A stretch of 51,830 bases of DNA from assembly GCF_000820025.1 (NCBI RefSeq), contig NZ_CDBI01000061.1, positions 1-51,830 on the forward strand, read 5' to 3'. This document shows, piece after piece, positions 7,287 to 17,500 of the stretch. Source of the stretch: Aeromonas popoffii. GTDB taxonomy: Bacteria; Pseudomonadota; Gammaproteobacteria; Enterobacterales; Aeromonadaceae. The notes below the pieces were generated by a model, which was given only the letters and a program-made list of their open reading frames with translations, had not been told where the DNA came from and ran no database searches. A program made the position numbers and the translations under genes. Position 1 is the stretch's first letter; each line of letters begins with the position of its first letter.

Positions 7287-8674
7287 CCTTCGCTAGTTTC
7301 AAGAATGCACGCATCGTTCGTTCAGGATTGCTAGACGAAGGTGGTCGTCGGCTGGACTGCAACCCATACATGTCAGGTGCATTAGAAGCGCGAGATGCAT
7401 TGAAGCGCTTGCAAACTGTCGACAGGCTCTCGACAGTCACTGAGCGGATCTATCACGCTGGTCGTGAGGGCCGTACATGGGTTGATGATCCTCAATATGG
7501 TGTCCCATTTTTAGGTAGCTCGGACATCTTGTCGGCAGATCTGTCGGCGTTGCCATTGCTATCGAAAAGGCAGGTCGAGCGAAATCCACTCTTCAAACTA
7601 GGCGGAGCTTGGACCTTGATCACAAGGTCAGGAACTATTGGCCGAATGGCATATGTCCGTTCCGAGATGGCTGCTATGGCTTGCTCCGAGCACGTGCTTC
7701 GAGTCGTCCCTAATCCAGAACTCATTCCACCGGGCTACCTATACGCCTTCTTGTCGAGCCGCTATGGCGTGCCTTTGGTGGTTTCTGGAACATATGGTGC
7801 GATCATTCAGCACATTGAACCGGAGCACATCGCTGAACTGCCGGTGCCAAGGTTTGCCCCGGACATTGAGTCGCGCATTGATCAGGCAATTGCCAGATCG
7901 GCTTCTTTGCGGGATGAGGCCTCGCGCACTCTTGAGCGCGCCATCACAGAACTTTTGGTTAAGGCGTTCCTGCCAGCAATGCCAACGGGAGGAGCAGTCA
8001 CGCCCTTCTCCGTATCATCAGTCAGCGCGTCCAGCCTTCAAAGGCGTTGTGACGGCTTCTTCCATAGTCGCTATCACCTGGACGCGACGGCGGCGATTAA
8101 ACAGTCTGGGCGCTTTCAGACCTTGGCTCAATTCACTTCCAGCATCGTGGAGCCGAACCGCTTCAAGCGTATCGTTCTGAATGCTGACTCGGGCGGAGTC
8201 CCGTTGTTTGGTACCTCATCCATCTTCTGGAACGACCCTGAGGCCTCGTACTACTTGCCGAGCAAGCTAGCGGAGCCATACATCGTAAGTTCGAACACGC
8301 TGTTGGTGCCTCGCTCTGGACAGTTGCAAGGTGTGATTGGTCGCCCAGTGCTGCCATACGGCGACATCATTGGCGGGGCGGTCTCAGAGGATGCGATTCG
8401 AATCAACTGCCATACGCCAGTCGAAGCAGGTCTTCTATTCGTCTTTCTGACCTCGGATTACGGCCTTAGGCAGTTGAAGGCTCGCGCCTTTGGCTCATCC
8501 ATTCCGCACTTAGACGTGCGGCAGATTGGGGAGTGCTTGATGCCTGAATTAGATCCAGAAGTAGCTGATCGCATCGGCAGAGCAGGTCTTAGAGTCTCAG
8601 AGCTTAGGAGTGAGGCATTGCGCCTCGAGCGTGGTGCTCGACGAGCCGTAGAAGAACAGATCGAAGGGAGCTAG
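7283..8674 (+). CDS. mad5: MADS-like restriction-system specificity (S) subunit
   Basis: A 463-residue protein from ATG 7283, with GGAGG at 7271-7275. It has the two-fold layout of type I S subunits: a first target-recognition domain ending in a SGTYGAIIQHIEPEHIAELP segment, a helical spacer (RIDQAIARSASLRDEASRTL), then a second domain ending in FGSSIPHLDVRQIGECLMP and a second helix. S subunits bind a bipartite DNA site and dock the methyltransferase. The upstream extension in this frame (from 7214) is not needed, since the micro-ORF covers it. It is translationally coupled upstream, and its TAG ends at 8674, 5 nt before the kinase ATG. No motif is lost. The target sequence cannot be predicted. 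Confidence 0.85.
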   Translation: MTFASFKNARIVRSGLLDEGGRRLDCNPYMSGALEARDALKRLQTVDRLSTVTERIYHAGREGRTWVDDPQYGVPFLGSSDILSADLSALPLLSKRQVERNPLFKLGGAWTLITRSGTIGRMAYVRSEMAAMACSEHVLRVVPNPELIPPGYLYAFLSSRYGVPLVVSGTYGAIIQHIEPEHIAELPVPRFAPDIESRIDQAIARSASLRDEASRTLERAITELLVKAFLPAMPTGGAVTPFSVSSVSASSLQRRCDGFFHSRYHLDATAAIKQSGRFQTLAQFTSSIVEPNRFKRIVLNADSGGVPLFGTSSIFWNDPEASYYLPSKLAEPYIVSSNTLLVPRSGQLQGVIGRPVLPYGDIIGGAVSEDAIRINCHTPVEAGLLFVFLTSDYGLRQLKARAFGSSIPHLDVRQIGECLMPELDPEVADRIGRAGLRVSELRSEALRLERGARRAVEEQIEGS

Positions 8675-8679
8675 TGAAC

Positions 8680-11600
8680 ATGGCCAAAGTGATCCCAGTA
8701 GGCCAGCCGGTCAATGATGCAGAGCGCAGCGCCATCGCTTACTTGCGGGATCGCTTGCCAGACAACTTTATCTTGTTACACAACTTTGAGATTGAACGCC
8801 AAGGCGAGCGCTTCGAGATCGACATCGCGTTGTTGACGCCCCATGCCTTGTACTTGATCGACGTGAAGGGCACGCGTGGCAACATCGATGTGTACGGCAA
8901 CAAGTGGTACCCCGAGGGGCGGGCACCCTATCCATCGCCACTAGGCAAACTACGTGGCCATGCTCGTACGGTGAAGGGGTTGGTGACTCAGGCCAATCCC
9001 GGTCGGAATGAACTGGACGGCATTTATGTGGATGCCGCCATCCTGCTCACCGCGCCCGATGCATACCTGAGCGACCGCGAGCAGCTTGACGCAGATCGGG
9101 TGGCGAAGCTGAAGGACGCCGAGCGTTACTTCAAAGACGCCACGCGCATCCCTTCACGCTTCTCGAGGAATATCCTCCAACAGCAGGGGTTGATCCTACA
9201 TGCCTTGAAGGTGGTGAAGCCTGCATCGAGCATGCAGAGTTTTGGGCACTGGCAGGTGAAAGAAAAGCTCGGGGCGGCGGAGGCTTACACCGAGTTCCGT
9301 GCTGAGAATGCGTTCGCGGGTGGCACGGCTCGGCTGAGGGTGTACCAGGCTGATCCCTACCAGCCCGAAGACGTGCGCAAGGCGCAGGTCAACCGCATAG
9401 CCAATGCCTACCGGGCGCTGTCCAAGCTGCCTTTGCATCCCAACATCGTGGCCGCGCGGGATTTCTTCCCGACCGATGACGACAAGTCCTTCATACTGAT
9501 CCTGGACGATGCACCGGGCCAGGCCTTGACGGTGCACATGGCTCGGCCCCAGTTAGCGCTCACGCTGGACCAGAAGTGGCGTGTTGCCAAAGACTTGTTG
9601 GAGGCCTTGGTTCATGCCCACCATCACGGGGTGGTGCATCGCAACCTGACTCCGGGGGCGATCTTGATTGGCCAAGATGGCACGACACGCATCACCGATT
9701 TTGATTTCGCCAAGCCCGGCGTGGACCGCAGCCGGACGATTGCGACGGACATTGTTGATTTGGTGGAGAAGGCCTATGTAGCGCCCGAGGCGTTCCGGGA
9801 GCCGGGTGCCGCATCGACCGCATCGGACATCTTCTCCGCAGGGGTTATCCTTTACGAACTCTTCACCGGAGAGCGACCATTTGCCGGTGAGCCCACCACA
9901 GTGTGGGATCGGGCCGGGGAGTTCCTCCACAAGCCCTCAGCACTGCGGCCGGAATTGAACGAGGCCTTTGACGCTTGGCTGCAGAGCCTGTGCGCTTTTG
10001 ATGAGCACCAGCGGCTGACCGCATCGGCAGCGCTGGCTGCTTTGAATGGTTTGCTGCAACCCGTGGCGCAAGCAGCCAGCCAAGCTGCAGAGGTACCGAA
10101 GCCCGAGGTCTTTGAAGTCGATGATGCCCAAACCGACTACCTGAACTTGACGGCAGGCCATCGCCTAACCCACAAGTTCATCGTGGAGAAGAAGCTCGGG
10201 CGCGGTAGTTTCGGAGTAGTCTACAAGGTGATCGACACCTTGGGTGACGTGGCGCGTACGGTGAAGCTTATCGTCAGTGACCGGCACTCTACCTTGGAGC
10301 GCCTGAAGAAGGAATACCGCCACCTGGTGCATATCCCCGAGCACCCTCATGTGGTGCGTGTACTGGATGCGGATGTTATTCCAGGGCGTGACATCCCCTT
10401 TCTGGTGTTTGAGTTCGTGGAAGGTGCCGATGTCGGCGACATGATCCACGACCGCCTGTTGTCCCCCGAGGATGCGTTGGAGTTGGGCAAGCAGGTGATT
10501 GAGGGCCTGGTGCACCTGCATGCACAGGGCTTCCATCACTGTGACATTAAGCCGCGCAACATCTTGTGGACGCAAAAGGGTGCCAAGATCATCGACTTCA
10601 ATGTGTCGGTACGAGCTGACGACAAGGAGTCACGTGGAGGGGGTTCGCGGCGCTATCTACCGCCGGACTTTGACCCGGAGGTCATTCCGCACAACAGTGA
10701 GCGCGCGGACCGGGACTTGTATGCGCTGGGCCTGACCTTGTATGAGGCATTGACGGCCCGCTACCCGTGGGATACGACAGAGCCCCCCATCAATAAGCCT
10801 GCGCCCGACCCGCGCGAACTGTCGGGCTTTGCCGACCTAGCGCCGGAGCTGGTTAACGTGCTACTTAAGGCCATCGCGCCTCGCAGGTCAGAGCGTTTCC
10901 ACGCAGCTGTTGAATTTCGCGATGCGTTGGCAGATTTGCGCCATGCTCGTCGAGTGCAGACTGTTAGCCTAGCAACCATGGTGACGGGTGTGAGCAACGG
11001 GCAGTCTGCCTTGGCTAAATCGGCACCTAACTCCAACGCATTCGTTTCACACCTGCTGACACTTTACAGCCAAAGCCGCCGCAGCAATGCCGGAACGCGG
11101 GGCATGGACGCACTTGGTTTCTCTGCCTATGTGGACACCGCGCTGGACCGGGCCTTATTGCCTGCTGTGCTGCAGGGTGAGTTCCGGCTTGTGCTGATTT
11201 CAGGCAACGCAGGCGATGGCAAGACCGCCTTCTTGCAACGGCTGGAGAAAGAGGTCGAAGCCCGAGGCGGGGTTGTCAATCGTGGTTTGGCAAACGGCAG
11301 CGAACTGAGCCTGGAGGGGAATCGCTACCTGATCAACTACGACGGCAGCCAAGACGAGGGCAACAAAGACAACAACCAGGTGCTGCTGGACTTCCTAGCC
11401 CCGTTCAAGGGCAACGACACAGAGTCCTGGAGGCCACAAGAGACGCGACTGATAGCGATCAACGAAGGCCGCTTGGTGGACTTCTTGGCCGCACATGAGC
11501 GGGACTTCTTGGCACTCACGGCCCTTGTTCGACGTGCATTTTCTACCGGGGAAGCTGAATTAGGCGTTGCGGTAGTGAACCTGAACCTGCGTAGTGTTGT

Positions 11601-12843
11601 GGCCGATGCAGAAGGCGGATCGATTCTGGAGCGCACGCTGCGAAGCATCGTTCGTCCCGAGAACTGGTCCGCATGCGAGCAGTGTGACTTGAAGGGCAGC
11701 TGCTACGCCTTGCATAACGCGCGCAGCTTCCAGGATGAGATCGCCGGGCCGCGCTTGTTAGAACGCCTCAAGACGCTTTACACGATGGCCCACTTGCGTG
11801 GGCGTTTGCACATCACCATGCGCGACCTGCGTTCAGCTCTGTCGTTTATGCTGATTGGAAACCGCGACTGTGGTGAAATTCATGCTCTTTACACCTCGGG
11901 CAAGCACGATGACTTGGTGCGCAGCTTTTACTTCAACAGTTGGATGGGGGGCGGGCAAGCCACATCAGACCGGCTCTTGACGCTGCTGAGCGATCTGGAT
12001 ATAGGCCAGCAGGAAGATCCCCGCTTCGACCGAGGGCTGGACTTTGTTCAACCTGATGACCGTGCTCTGTTCCGCTTCGAGCGCCGAGGGCAGTTTGACT
12101 TCGAGGTGTTGAGGCGCCTGTTTAGTGATCTGCCGCGTGGCGTTTCTGACTTATCAGTCCGCCAACGGGCACGTAAACATCGCGAGTATGTGGCTATGGC
12201 ACGCCGCAAGCATTTCTTTGAGCGGCGTGACGCCAGCTGGGAAAAAATGCTGCCTTATCGCTCCGCCAAGCGCATGGTGGAGATTGTTCGAGGTGAAATG
12301 CCCATCGATGAGCTCACGAGTGAAATCCTGCATGCCATCAACAGAGGGGAAGGGCTGCTGCGCCCAGAGCGACTTGGAGCCAGCCTAGCCTTGCAGTTGC
12401 GGCAGGTCGAACACGGTACGGTACGCAGCTACCGGCTCTTCCCTGTGGAGGGTTTTGGGCTTCAGGTACAAGACTTTGCAGCTAAGGCTCGCTTCGTTGA
12501 ACACCTGCCGACCGGTCTACTGCTGAAGTACCAAGGCCAGGGCTCAGGTGCCATCAGCAGCGAGCTGATCATCAACCTCGATGTGTTCGAAATGCTAGTG
12601 CGCCTGAATCAAGGCTATCGGCCTAGCGTTGAAGAGATGCAGGGTTTTTATCTCTGTCTCGGTGTGTTCAAGAACAGCCTCAACGCACAGCCGTACCGTG
12701 AAATTTTGCTGACCACCACGGGGCACGACTTCTACCGCTTGGCCCGCCATGACGATGGGCGGGTGGAGATGCGATTGCTGCACGGACCGGTGGCTGGTGC
12801 GCGCCAAGAAGAAGTCGCAGAGAGCGGCTCCAGGGGGAACTGA
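8680..12843 (+). CDS. mad6: NERD - pseudokinase - Ser/Thr kinase - DptF-like ATPase fusion (MADS kinase-like)
   Basis: A 1,387-residue protein. ATG 8680 is preferred over GTG 8674 because GGGAG (8666-8670) is then 9 nt away. The order of domains is: NERD nuclease-like domain (Glu15, E46-I-D48, D61-V-K63); a kinase fold with broken motifs (HRN at 320-322 in place of HRD, DFD at 340-342, no glycine loop or VAIK Lys), so a likely pseudokinase; a second kinase with GRGSFG (507-512), VK Lys, HCD (620-622) and DFN, likely active; then from about 790 a P-loop ATPase with Walker A GNAGDGKT (842-849) and a CxxC...C cluster (Cys999, 1002, 1007). The last part resembles DptF of the phosphorothioation restriction system. 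NERD plus kinase recalls PglW. Likely role: sensing and signalling, or effector activation. Confidence 0.8.
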   Translation: MAKVIPVGQPVNDAERSAIAYLRDRLPDNFILLHNFEIERQGERFEIDIALLTPHALYLIDVKGTRGNIDVYGNKWYPEGRAPYPSPLGKLRGHARTVKGLVTQANPGRNELDGIYVDAAILLTAPDAYLSDREQLDADRVAKLKDAERYFKDATRIPSRFSRNILQQQGLILHALKVVKPASSMQSFGHWQVKEKLGAAEAYTEFRAENAFAGGTARLRVYQADPYQPEDVRKAQVNRIANAYRALSKLPLHPNIVAARDFFPTDDDKSFILILDDAPGQALTVHMARPQLALTLDQKWRVAKDLLEALVHAHHHGVVHRNLTPGAILIGQDGTTRITDFDFAKPGVDRSRTIATDIVDLVEKAYVAPEAFREPGAASTASDIFSAGVILYELFTGERPFAGEPTTVWDRAGEFLHKPSALRPELNEAFDAWLQSLCAFDEHQRLTASAALAALNGLLQPVAQAASQAAEVPKPEVFEVDDAQTDYLNLTAGHRLTHKFIVEKKLGRGSFGVVYKVIDTLGDVARTVKLIVSDRHSTLERLKKEYRHLVHIPEHPHVVRVLDADVIPGRDIPFLVFEFVEGADVGDMIHDRLLSPEDALELGKQVIEGLVHLHAQGFHHCDIKPRNILWTQKGAKIIDFNVSVRADDKESRGGGSRRYLPPDFDPEVIPHNSERADRDLYALGLTLYEALTARYPWDTTEPPINKPAPDPRELSGFADLAPELVNVLLKAIAPRRSERFHAAVEFRDALADLRHARRVQTVSLATMVTGVSNGQSALAKSAPNSNAFVSHLLTLYSQSRRSNAGTRGMDALGFSAYVDTALDRALLPAVLQGEFRLVLISGNAGDGKTAFLQRLEKEVEARGGVVNRGLANGSELSLEGNRYLINYDGSQDEGNKDNNQVLLDFLAPFKGNDTESWRPQETRLIAINEGRLVDFLAAHERDFLALTALVRRAFSTGEAELGVAVVNLNLRSVVADAEGGSILERTLRSIVRPENWSACEQCDLKGSCYALHNARSFQDEIAGPRLLERLKTLYTMAHLRGRLHITMRDLRSALSFMLIGNRDCGEIHALYTSGKHDDLVRSFYFNSWMGGGQATSDRLLTLLSDLDIGQQEDPRFDRGLDFVQPDDRALFRFERRGQFDFEVLRRLFSDLPRGVSDLSVRQRARKHREYVAMARRKHFFERRDASWEKMLPYRSAKRMVEIVRGEMPIDELTSEILHAINRGEGLLRPERLGASLALQLRQVEHGTVRSYRLFPVEGFGLQVQDFAAKARFVEHLPTGLLLKYQGQGSGAISSELIINLDVFEMLVRLNQGYRPSVEEMQGFYLCLGVFKNSLNAQPYREILLTTTGHDFYRLARHDDGRVEMRLLHGPVAGARQEEVAESGSRGN

Positions 12844-14510
12844 TGGCATTGCAGAAAAAGGACAGGGAGTTCCGGCTCCCGAAAATCAGCTATCTCGACT
12901 TTAAGACGATTGAAATGGATCGGGTGCTCACGGGTCTGTTCGAGCGCTTGGAGCATGGCGGCTACCCGAGCGTTTTCCGCGACAAACGAGAACTGACCGT
13001 GGACAAGTTCGTCGATGACATCCTCGATGCCCGCGACAAGTTCTTGGGCTTCACGCAGCATCGAGACATAGTCGAGCGTTGGGTGGAAACGCATCTGATG
13101 GACATCGTGAACCGCGGCAAGAAGAACGCCGCTGTGGCGGGGCCACGCCCTCTGCACGGCTACACCTATCGCTTTCGCAATCCGAAGCACTCGCGTGACT
13201 ACGGGGCTGCACAGCATCTCTATCAGATGCTTCATCACGCCCGCCACCTCGCAGGCCACAAGGCCATCGAGCATCTCAAGGGCTTTTTCTTCGACGGGTT
13301 CGACAAGCTCACGCGAGAGCTGAACGACAAAGCGCTGACAGACATAGAGACGGCGACGCTGCTGCACTTCTTGTCGCAGAGGAAGGACACGGCAGACACG
13401 CGCGCTGGCGGAGATCGGTTCGCGCCAGTGTGCATCGGCTCAGCCGATCTGATGGCCGAAGACATTCAGCGACTGTTGTTCTACAAGCCTTTCATGCCAC
13501 GCTCGGTGATGGTGGAGTACCTGAAGGTGCTCTTGTCGTTCCACTTGGCGTTGTACCACCTTCGCTTGCTCAAGCTACTGCCTGCCTGGCAGAAGCTTGA
13601 GGGAGCCAACTCGCTGTGCGCCGAATCTGCGTGCCCCATGAAGCCCCGTGAGCAACGCGAGCCTCAGGGGGACTGCCCCTACAAGCTGGGACTGTTTGTT
13701 GATTTGTCAGGTAGCGCAGAGTCCGCAAGCGCAGCACTGGCTGAGCGCAGCGCAGATGGTTACTACCGGCTCATTCCAGGATTTGTGCGAGCGTACTTCG
13801 TCGCCAAGAAGTTGGACGAATTTTCTGAACACCTCGTTCGGCGAGGCAAGCTGATTCGGCCCTTGAATTCCGTGTTCTCGGTGAGAGAGTTGTATAGCCT
13901 TCAAGGAGAACCGTTTGAGGAAGAACGGGACAAGTTCTTCGGTGAGCGCCTGGCTGGGTTGCTGGAATCTTTGTCCGAAGGTGATGCAGGCCTGGATACA
14001 GAGGTCGAGGCAATAACAAAGATGGGATTATCGGACTTTGAGACCTACATCGAGATTCTGGTGGCTCTGCGTGGTGCCTTCCACCGGAAGTACATCATCG
14101 AGTCGTTGGACGCGACGATGCTGAAGAACAAGTCGGGGGCGCTGCTTGCTCAGACCCGCGCGCGAAATGCGCCTCGGCGATTTACTTTGGAGAGCCGCCT
14201 GCTGGAGGTGTTGCTGCAGATCGCAGTGTTGAGGCCAGGTGGAGATCTGGGTTACTTCACCGGCGAGATGCGGATCGATGACCTGCTGTCATTCTTGCGC
14301 GAACGCTATGGGCTGTACATCGATCAGCTGCCGCTCGGTGAGGGCTCACCGACTATTGACGAACGGAAAGCCCTGCGCAGCAATGTGCAGGCTTTTACCG
14401 GACGCCTGCGCGAGATTGGCTTCTATCGAGATTTGTCTGATGCTTACGTGACCCAGACAGTGGTGCCGCGCTACACGATTGCAGAACGAAATGAAGGAGC
14501 GTGCTCATGA
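12843..14510 (+). CDS. mad7: MADS-like protein of unknown fold (possible DptG counterpart)
   Basis: A 555-residue protein whose ATG (12843) shares a base with the previous TGA (TGATG). I see no catalytic motif. It is soluble, mostly helical and basic. A Cys/His-containing stretch, SLCAESACPMKPREQ..GDCPYKLGLF (about residues 258-283), could bind a metal. Its place between a DptF-like ATPase and a DptH-like ATPase matches DptG in the phosphorothioation restriction operon dptFGH, and MAD7 in my recollection of MADS. That assignment is positional, not from sequence. The downstream gene begins inside its stop codon (ATGA, 14507). Confidence 0.65.
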   Translation: MALQKKDREFRLPKISYLDFKTIEMDRVLTGLFERLEHGGYPSVFRDKRELTVDKFVDDILDARDKFLGFTQHRDIVERWVETHLMDIVNRGKKNAAVAGPRPLHGYTYRFRNPKHSRDYGAAQHLYQMLHHARHLAGHKAIEHLKGFFFDGFDKLTRELNDKALTDIETATLLHFLSQRKDTADTRAGGDRFAPVCIGSADLMAEDIQRLLFYKPFMPRSVMVEYLKVLLSFHLALYHLRLLKLLPAWQKLEGANSLCAESACPMKPREQREPQGDCPYKLGLFVDLSGSAESASAALAERSADGYYRLIPGFVRAYFVAKKLDEFSEHLVRRGKLIRPLNSVFSVRELYSLQGEPFEEERDKFFGERLAGLLESLSEGDAGLDTEVEAITKMGLSDFETYIEILVALRGAFHRKYIIESLDATMLKNKSGALLAQTRARNAPRRFTLESRLLEVLLQIAVLRPGGDLGYFTGEMRIDDLLSFLRERYGLYIDQLPLGEGSPTIDERKALRSNVQAFTGRLREIGFYRDLSDAYVTQTVVPRYTIAERNEGACS

Positions 14511-17500
14511 GCAAGGGATTACGTGAACTCACGAGTCAAGAATTGAACGCTGCACTGGAATCTGTTCTGCTTCCAAAGCTATCTCATCGGCTTGCTGCCC
14601 GCGAGCTTGGGCATTGCATGCGGGTCACCGACTTGGATCGGGAGCTGATGATCCGTTTGGCTGGTGGTTTGCGGGCTGCAGTGCCGTCAGCGAACGTCGT
14701 AGTGTTGGCGGATGAGAGCTTGCGAGTGATGGCGCCGGACATGGCTGTCAGCAGCACCAAACTGGTTGAGTTGCGGAACCCGCTTCCAAACGATGAGCTT
14801 AGACCTCCGTTGTTGGTGTTCGTGCCGAATGACCTACGCGCCTCAGCGGAGGATTCATTTGGGGTTGCTACGTTCGAAGAGATTCCCATTGATGGCGCTT
14901 ATGCAGAGCTGAGCGGGCAGTTGCTTGCCCAAGTTCCTGCCAACTTGCGCGTGGCCGTAGAGGCCTGCTTGAGCGAGTTACGGCGGCGTGAATCCCGGTG
15001 GCGGTATGCCGATGACGCTGCCGTAGCGCGGTACCTGCTCACCTGCCAGGTCAATGAATTTGATCCGGACGCCATGGGGGCTGCGCTGTTTGAGCTTGCT
15101 CTGGTGCCAGACTTTGAATTGTTCCTGCATGCAGAGAGCGCGCCAATACGGGTGGCTCGCAACCGGGAGTGCGTTGAGCGCGTGACATGGTCGACCAAGA
15201 CGGAGCGCGTTCGACCACTTGAGCTGGGCTTGCTGGATCCCGTGTTCTGCAAGCAGCTGGGTGAATTCTTTTTCCGTATCGGCGTATCCAATCCCAAGGA
15301 GTGGACGCAAGCCATCGTTCGCGACCGTGTGAATTGGCGACTTGCGTTCAATAAATGGTTGTTCGAGGACGGAGGTGTCAATCCGGACGCGATCTACATA
15401 GGCGATGTCGCGCTGCCTGACCTGCCTGTGGTGAAGGATGATAATGAAGATCCCCGCTTGACCGAGTTGATCGGGCATAAGGTGCTGCCCATCTCAAAGA
15501 CCGGTCTCAAAAAGTTCAGTGTCTCTTTCCGTGTTGACCCTGTGCCTTCCAAGGTCGAAGGGTTGTCACGGTTTGTAGCGGAGGTTGTGTCGCGAGACAA
15601 TGGGCCGACAGGTTTGCGTAGGCGTAAAGCAGCTTGGACCAAAGGAACCGACTCCGGCGCGATTGCTTTTTCTTCGATTGGCAAGATCGACTGGGAAGAA
15701 GGCTGGCACTACGTGCGGGTGTATGCAGAGACCGAAGACGGTGAGCGCATTCCCCTCGCGGACGGAGAAGGCAATCCTATTCAATTCAATAGTGATTCAT
15801 CTGAGGTGTATGCCAGCTCTAACGAGAGTGACCTCTTCTATGTGGTCACTGACGATGAGGTCGAGGTTGAACCACCACAGCGTGCAGTTCCGCGTGAGGT
15901 GAGCTTGATGCATGCATTGCTGCGTGCACGTTTTGCGGCCGTAGCCCAGGATCGCGATCCTGATACCGTTACTGTTACCGGTTGCGGTTGGGTAGAACGC
16001 AGTAGCAAGGCTACGGCCAGCGGAGAGACCTTGGAGATTCGCCTGGGTAAGGAGGGTAAGGCGAACGTCTTGGTGTCCAGCCGATTGGCTAACTTGGAGC
16101 GAGCGTTTTTAGAAGACCCCGAAGGTCTCAACCGTTTAAGGTTTTCGATCAGTGCTTCGGGTGTTGCCACACGATCCACTACGTCGTTTCAGTGGCCAGT
16201 CTCAGAGGAGGTTACTCGGTTTCGAGAGGCGCGGGAGACATTGTTCGCCGCTGTACTGAAAGGTGACCAACGGCTGATCATGCAGGCCAGCGATCTTCTG
16301 TCCCTTAAGGAACCGGCGCAGAACTATGCCTCCGCCTATCTGGCTTGGATCGACGCAGTGCTTGCTCGTGCCAGCTCCACAGAGACGGCCGTTGCGCGGC
16401 AAGCTATGGATGAGCTTCGCTATGCGCTCACCATCGATTCAGTGGCCCTCGTGTTGGAAGACTATCAAGGCAGGCGCCGAGATGCTGTTCTGCTGGGGCC
16501 AACACATCCGTTGCGTGCCAATTGGCACGTCACGTGGAGCCATCTCGGGCAGGCTTGGATGGAGCAGAGCCGGTCTAGCAACAAGGAGTTCGTAGTCCCC
16601 ACACGTGACGCGGTGATCAAGCAGCTGGCGCCAACTGCTTTTCCTCCAGTCGTCCCTTTCGGTGAGGAGTTGGGACGGACAGCTCTGGCTGTGGACAACA
16701 TCAACCCGTTCTGGTCTTTGTACGCTGCGACCGATGAGAAAGATCCTCGTGGACTGATTGGGGAGGTGTGCGCTGCTCTTGGCCTACCAGAGCCAGCCAT
16801 CGGTGGTGCGAGCATTGATAGTGCTTATCTTGCCGCGCGCGTGCAGCGTTATCTGGTCCAGCACCCATATGTTGAGACGCTGACGATCAACGCTTTCAAT
16901 GCGGGGCGCGCCGGTGCGTTGGCCGAGGTGTTGCTGGCACTTCAGCGACATCCTGAGTTCGCCGATCTGCGTTACGACATCCGGCTCTTCGTGCTTGATC
17001 CGGGAGCGCCATCGACTGGGGAAGCTTTGCTGGAACTCTTGTCGCCGGACTCGGGAACCAGTGCAAAGGAGGCTGATGCTTTTTCGACACCGACCAACAG
17101 CCATCTGCACCCCAAGCTGCGACTGGCCATTCGTGCGATCAAGGAGTTCCGTGAGGACCCGGATTTGCATGCTGCGCACCTCTCCTTCTTGTTCGATCTG
17201 TTCCCAGCAGAGGAAATTCGAGCAGTTGATGTTCAAGGCAGTGATGATTCGTCGTTTGTCCATGGACTGGTTCAGCCCTTCGAAGTGGATTATCTGGAGG
17301 ACGAGCAGTCCATCACTTGGCTACGTCGTCCGCTTCATGGTGTCGCACAGCCGCTAGAGGGGGCAGAGGCGTTATCCGACCTCATGGGGGGCGTGTCCCG
17401 TGCAGTTTCGGTCGCTGTGGCGACGCTTGCTCGCAGTCAATACCTACCACATGCACGTCCAGTGGTTGCGTTGAGCTTGTCCGCAGATGAGCGCGCCATG

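Noticed and set aside
5107..8674. Ordinary type I restriction-modification system
   Set aside because: M and S are present but no HsdR gene; the downstream genes are kinase/ATPase types not found in type I systems.
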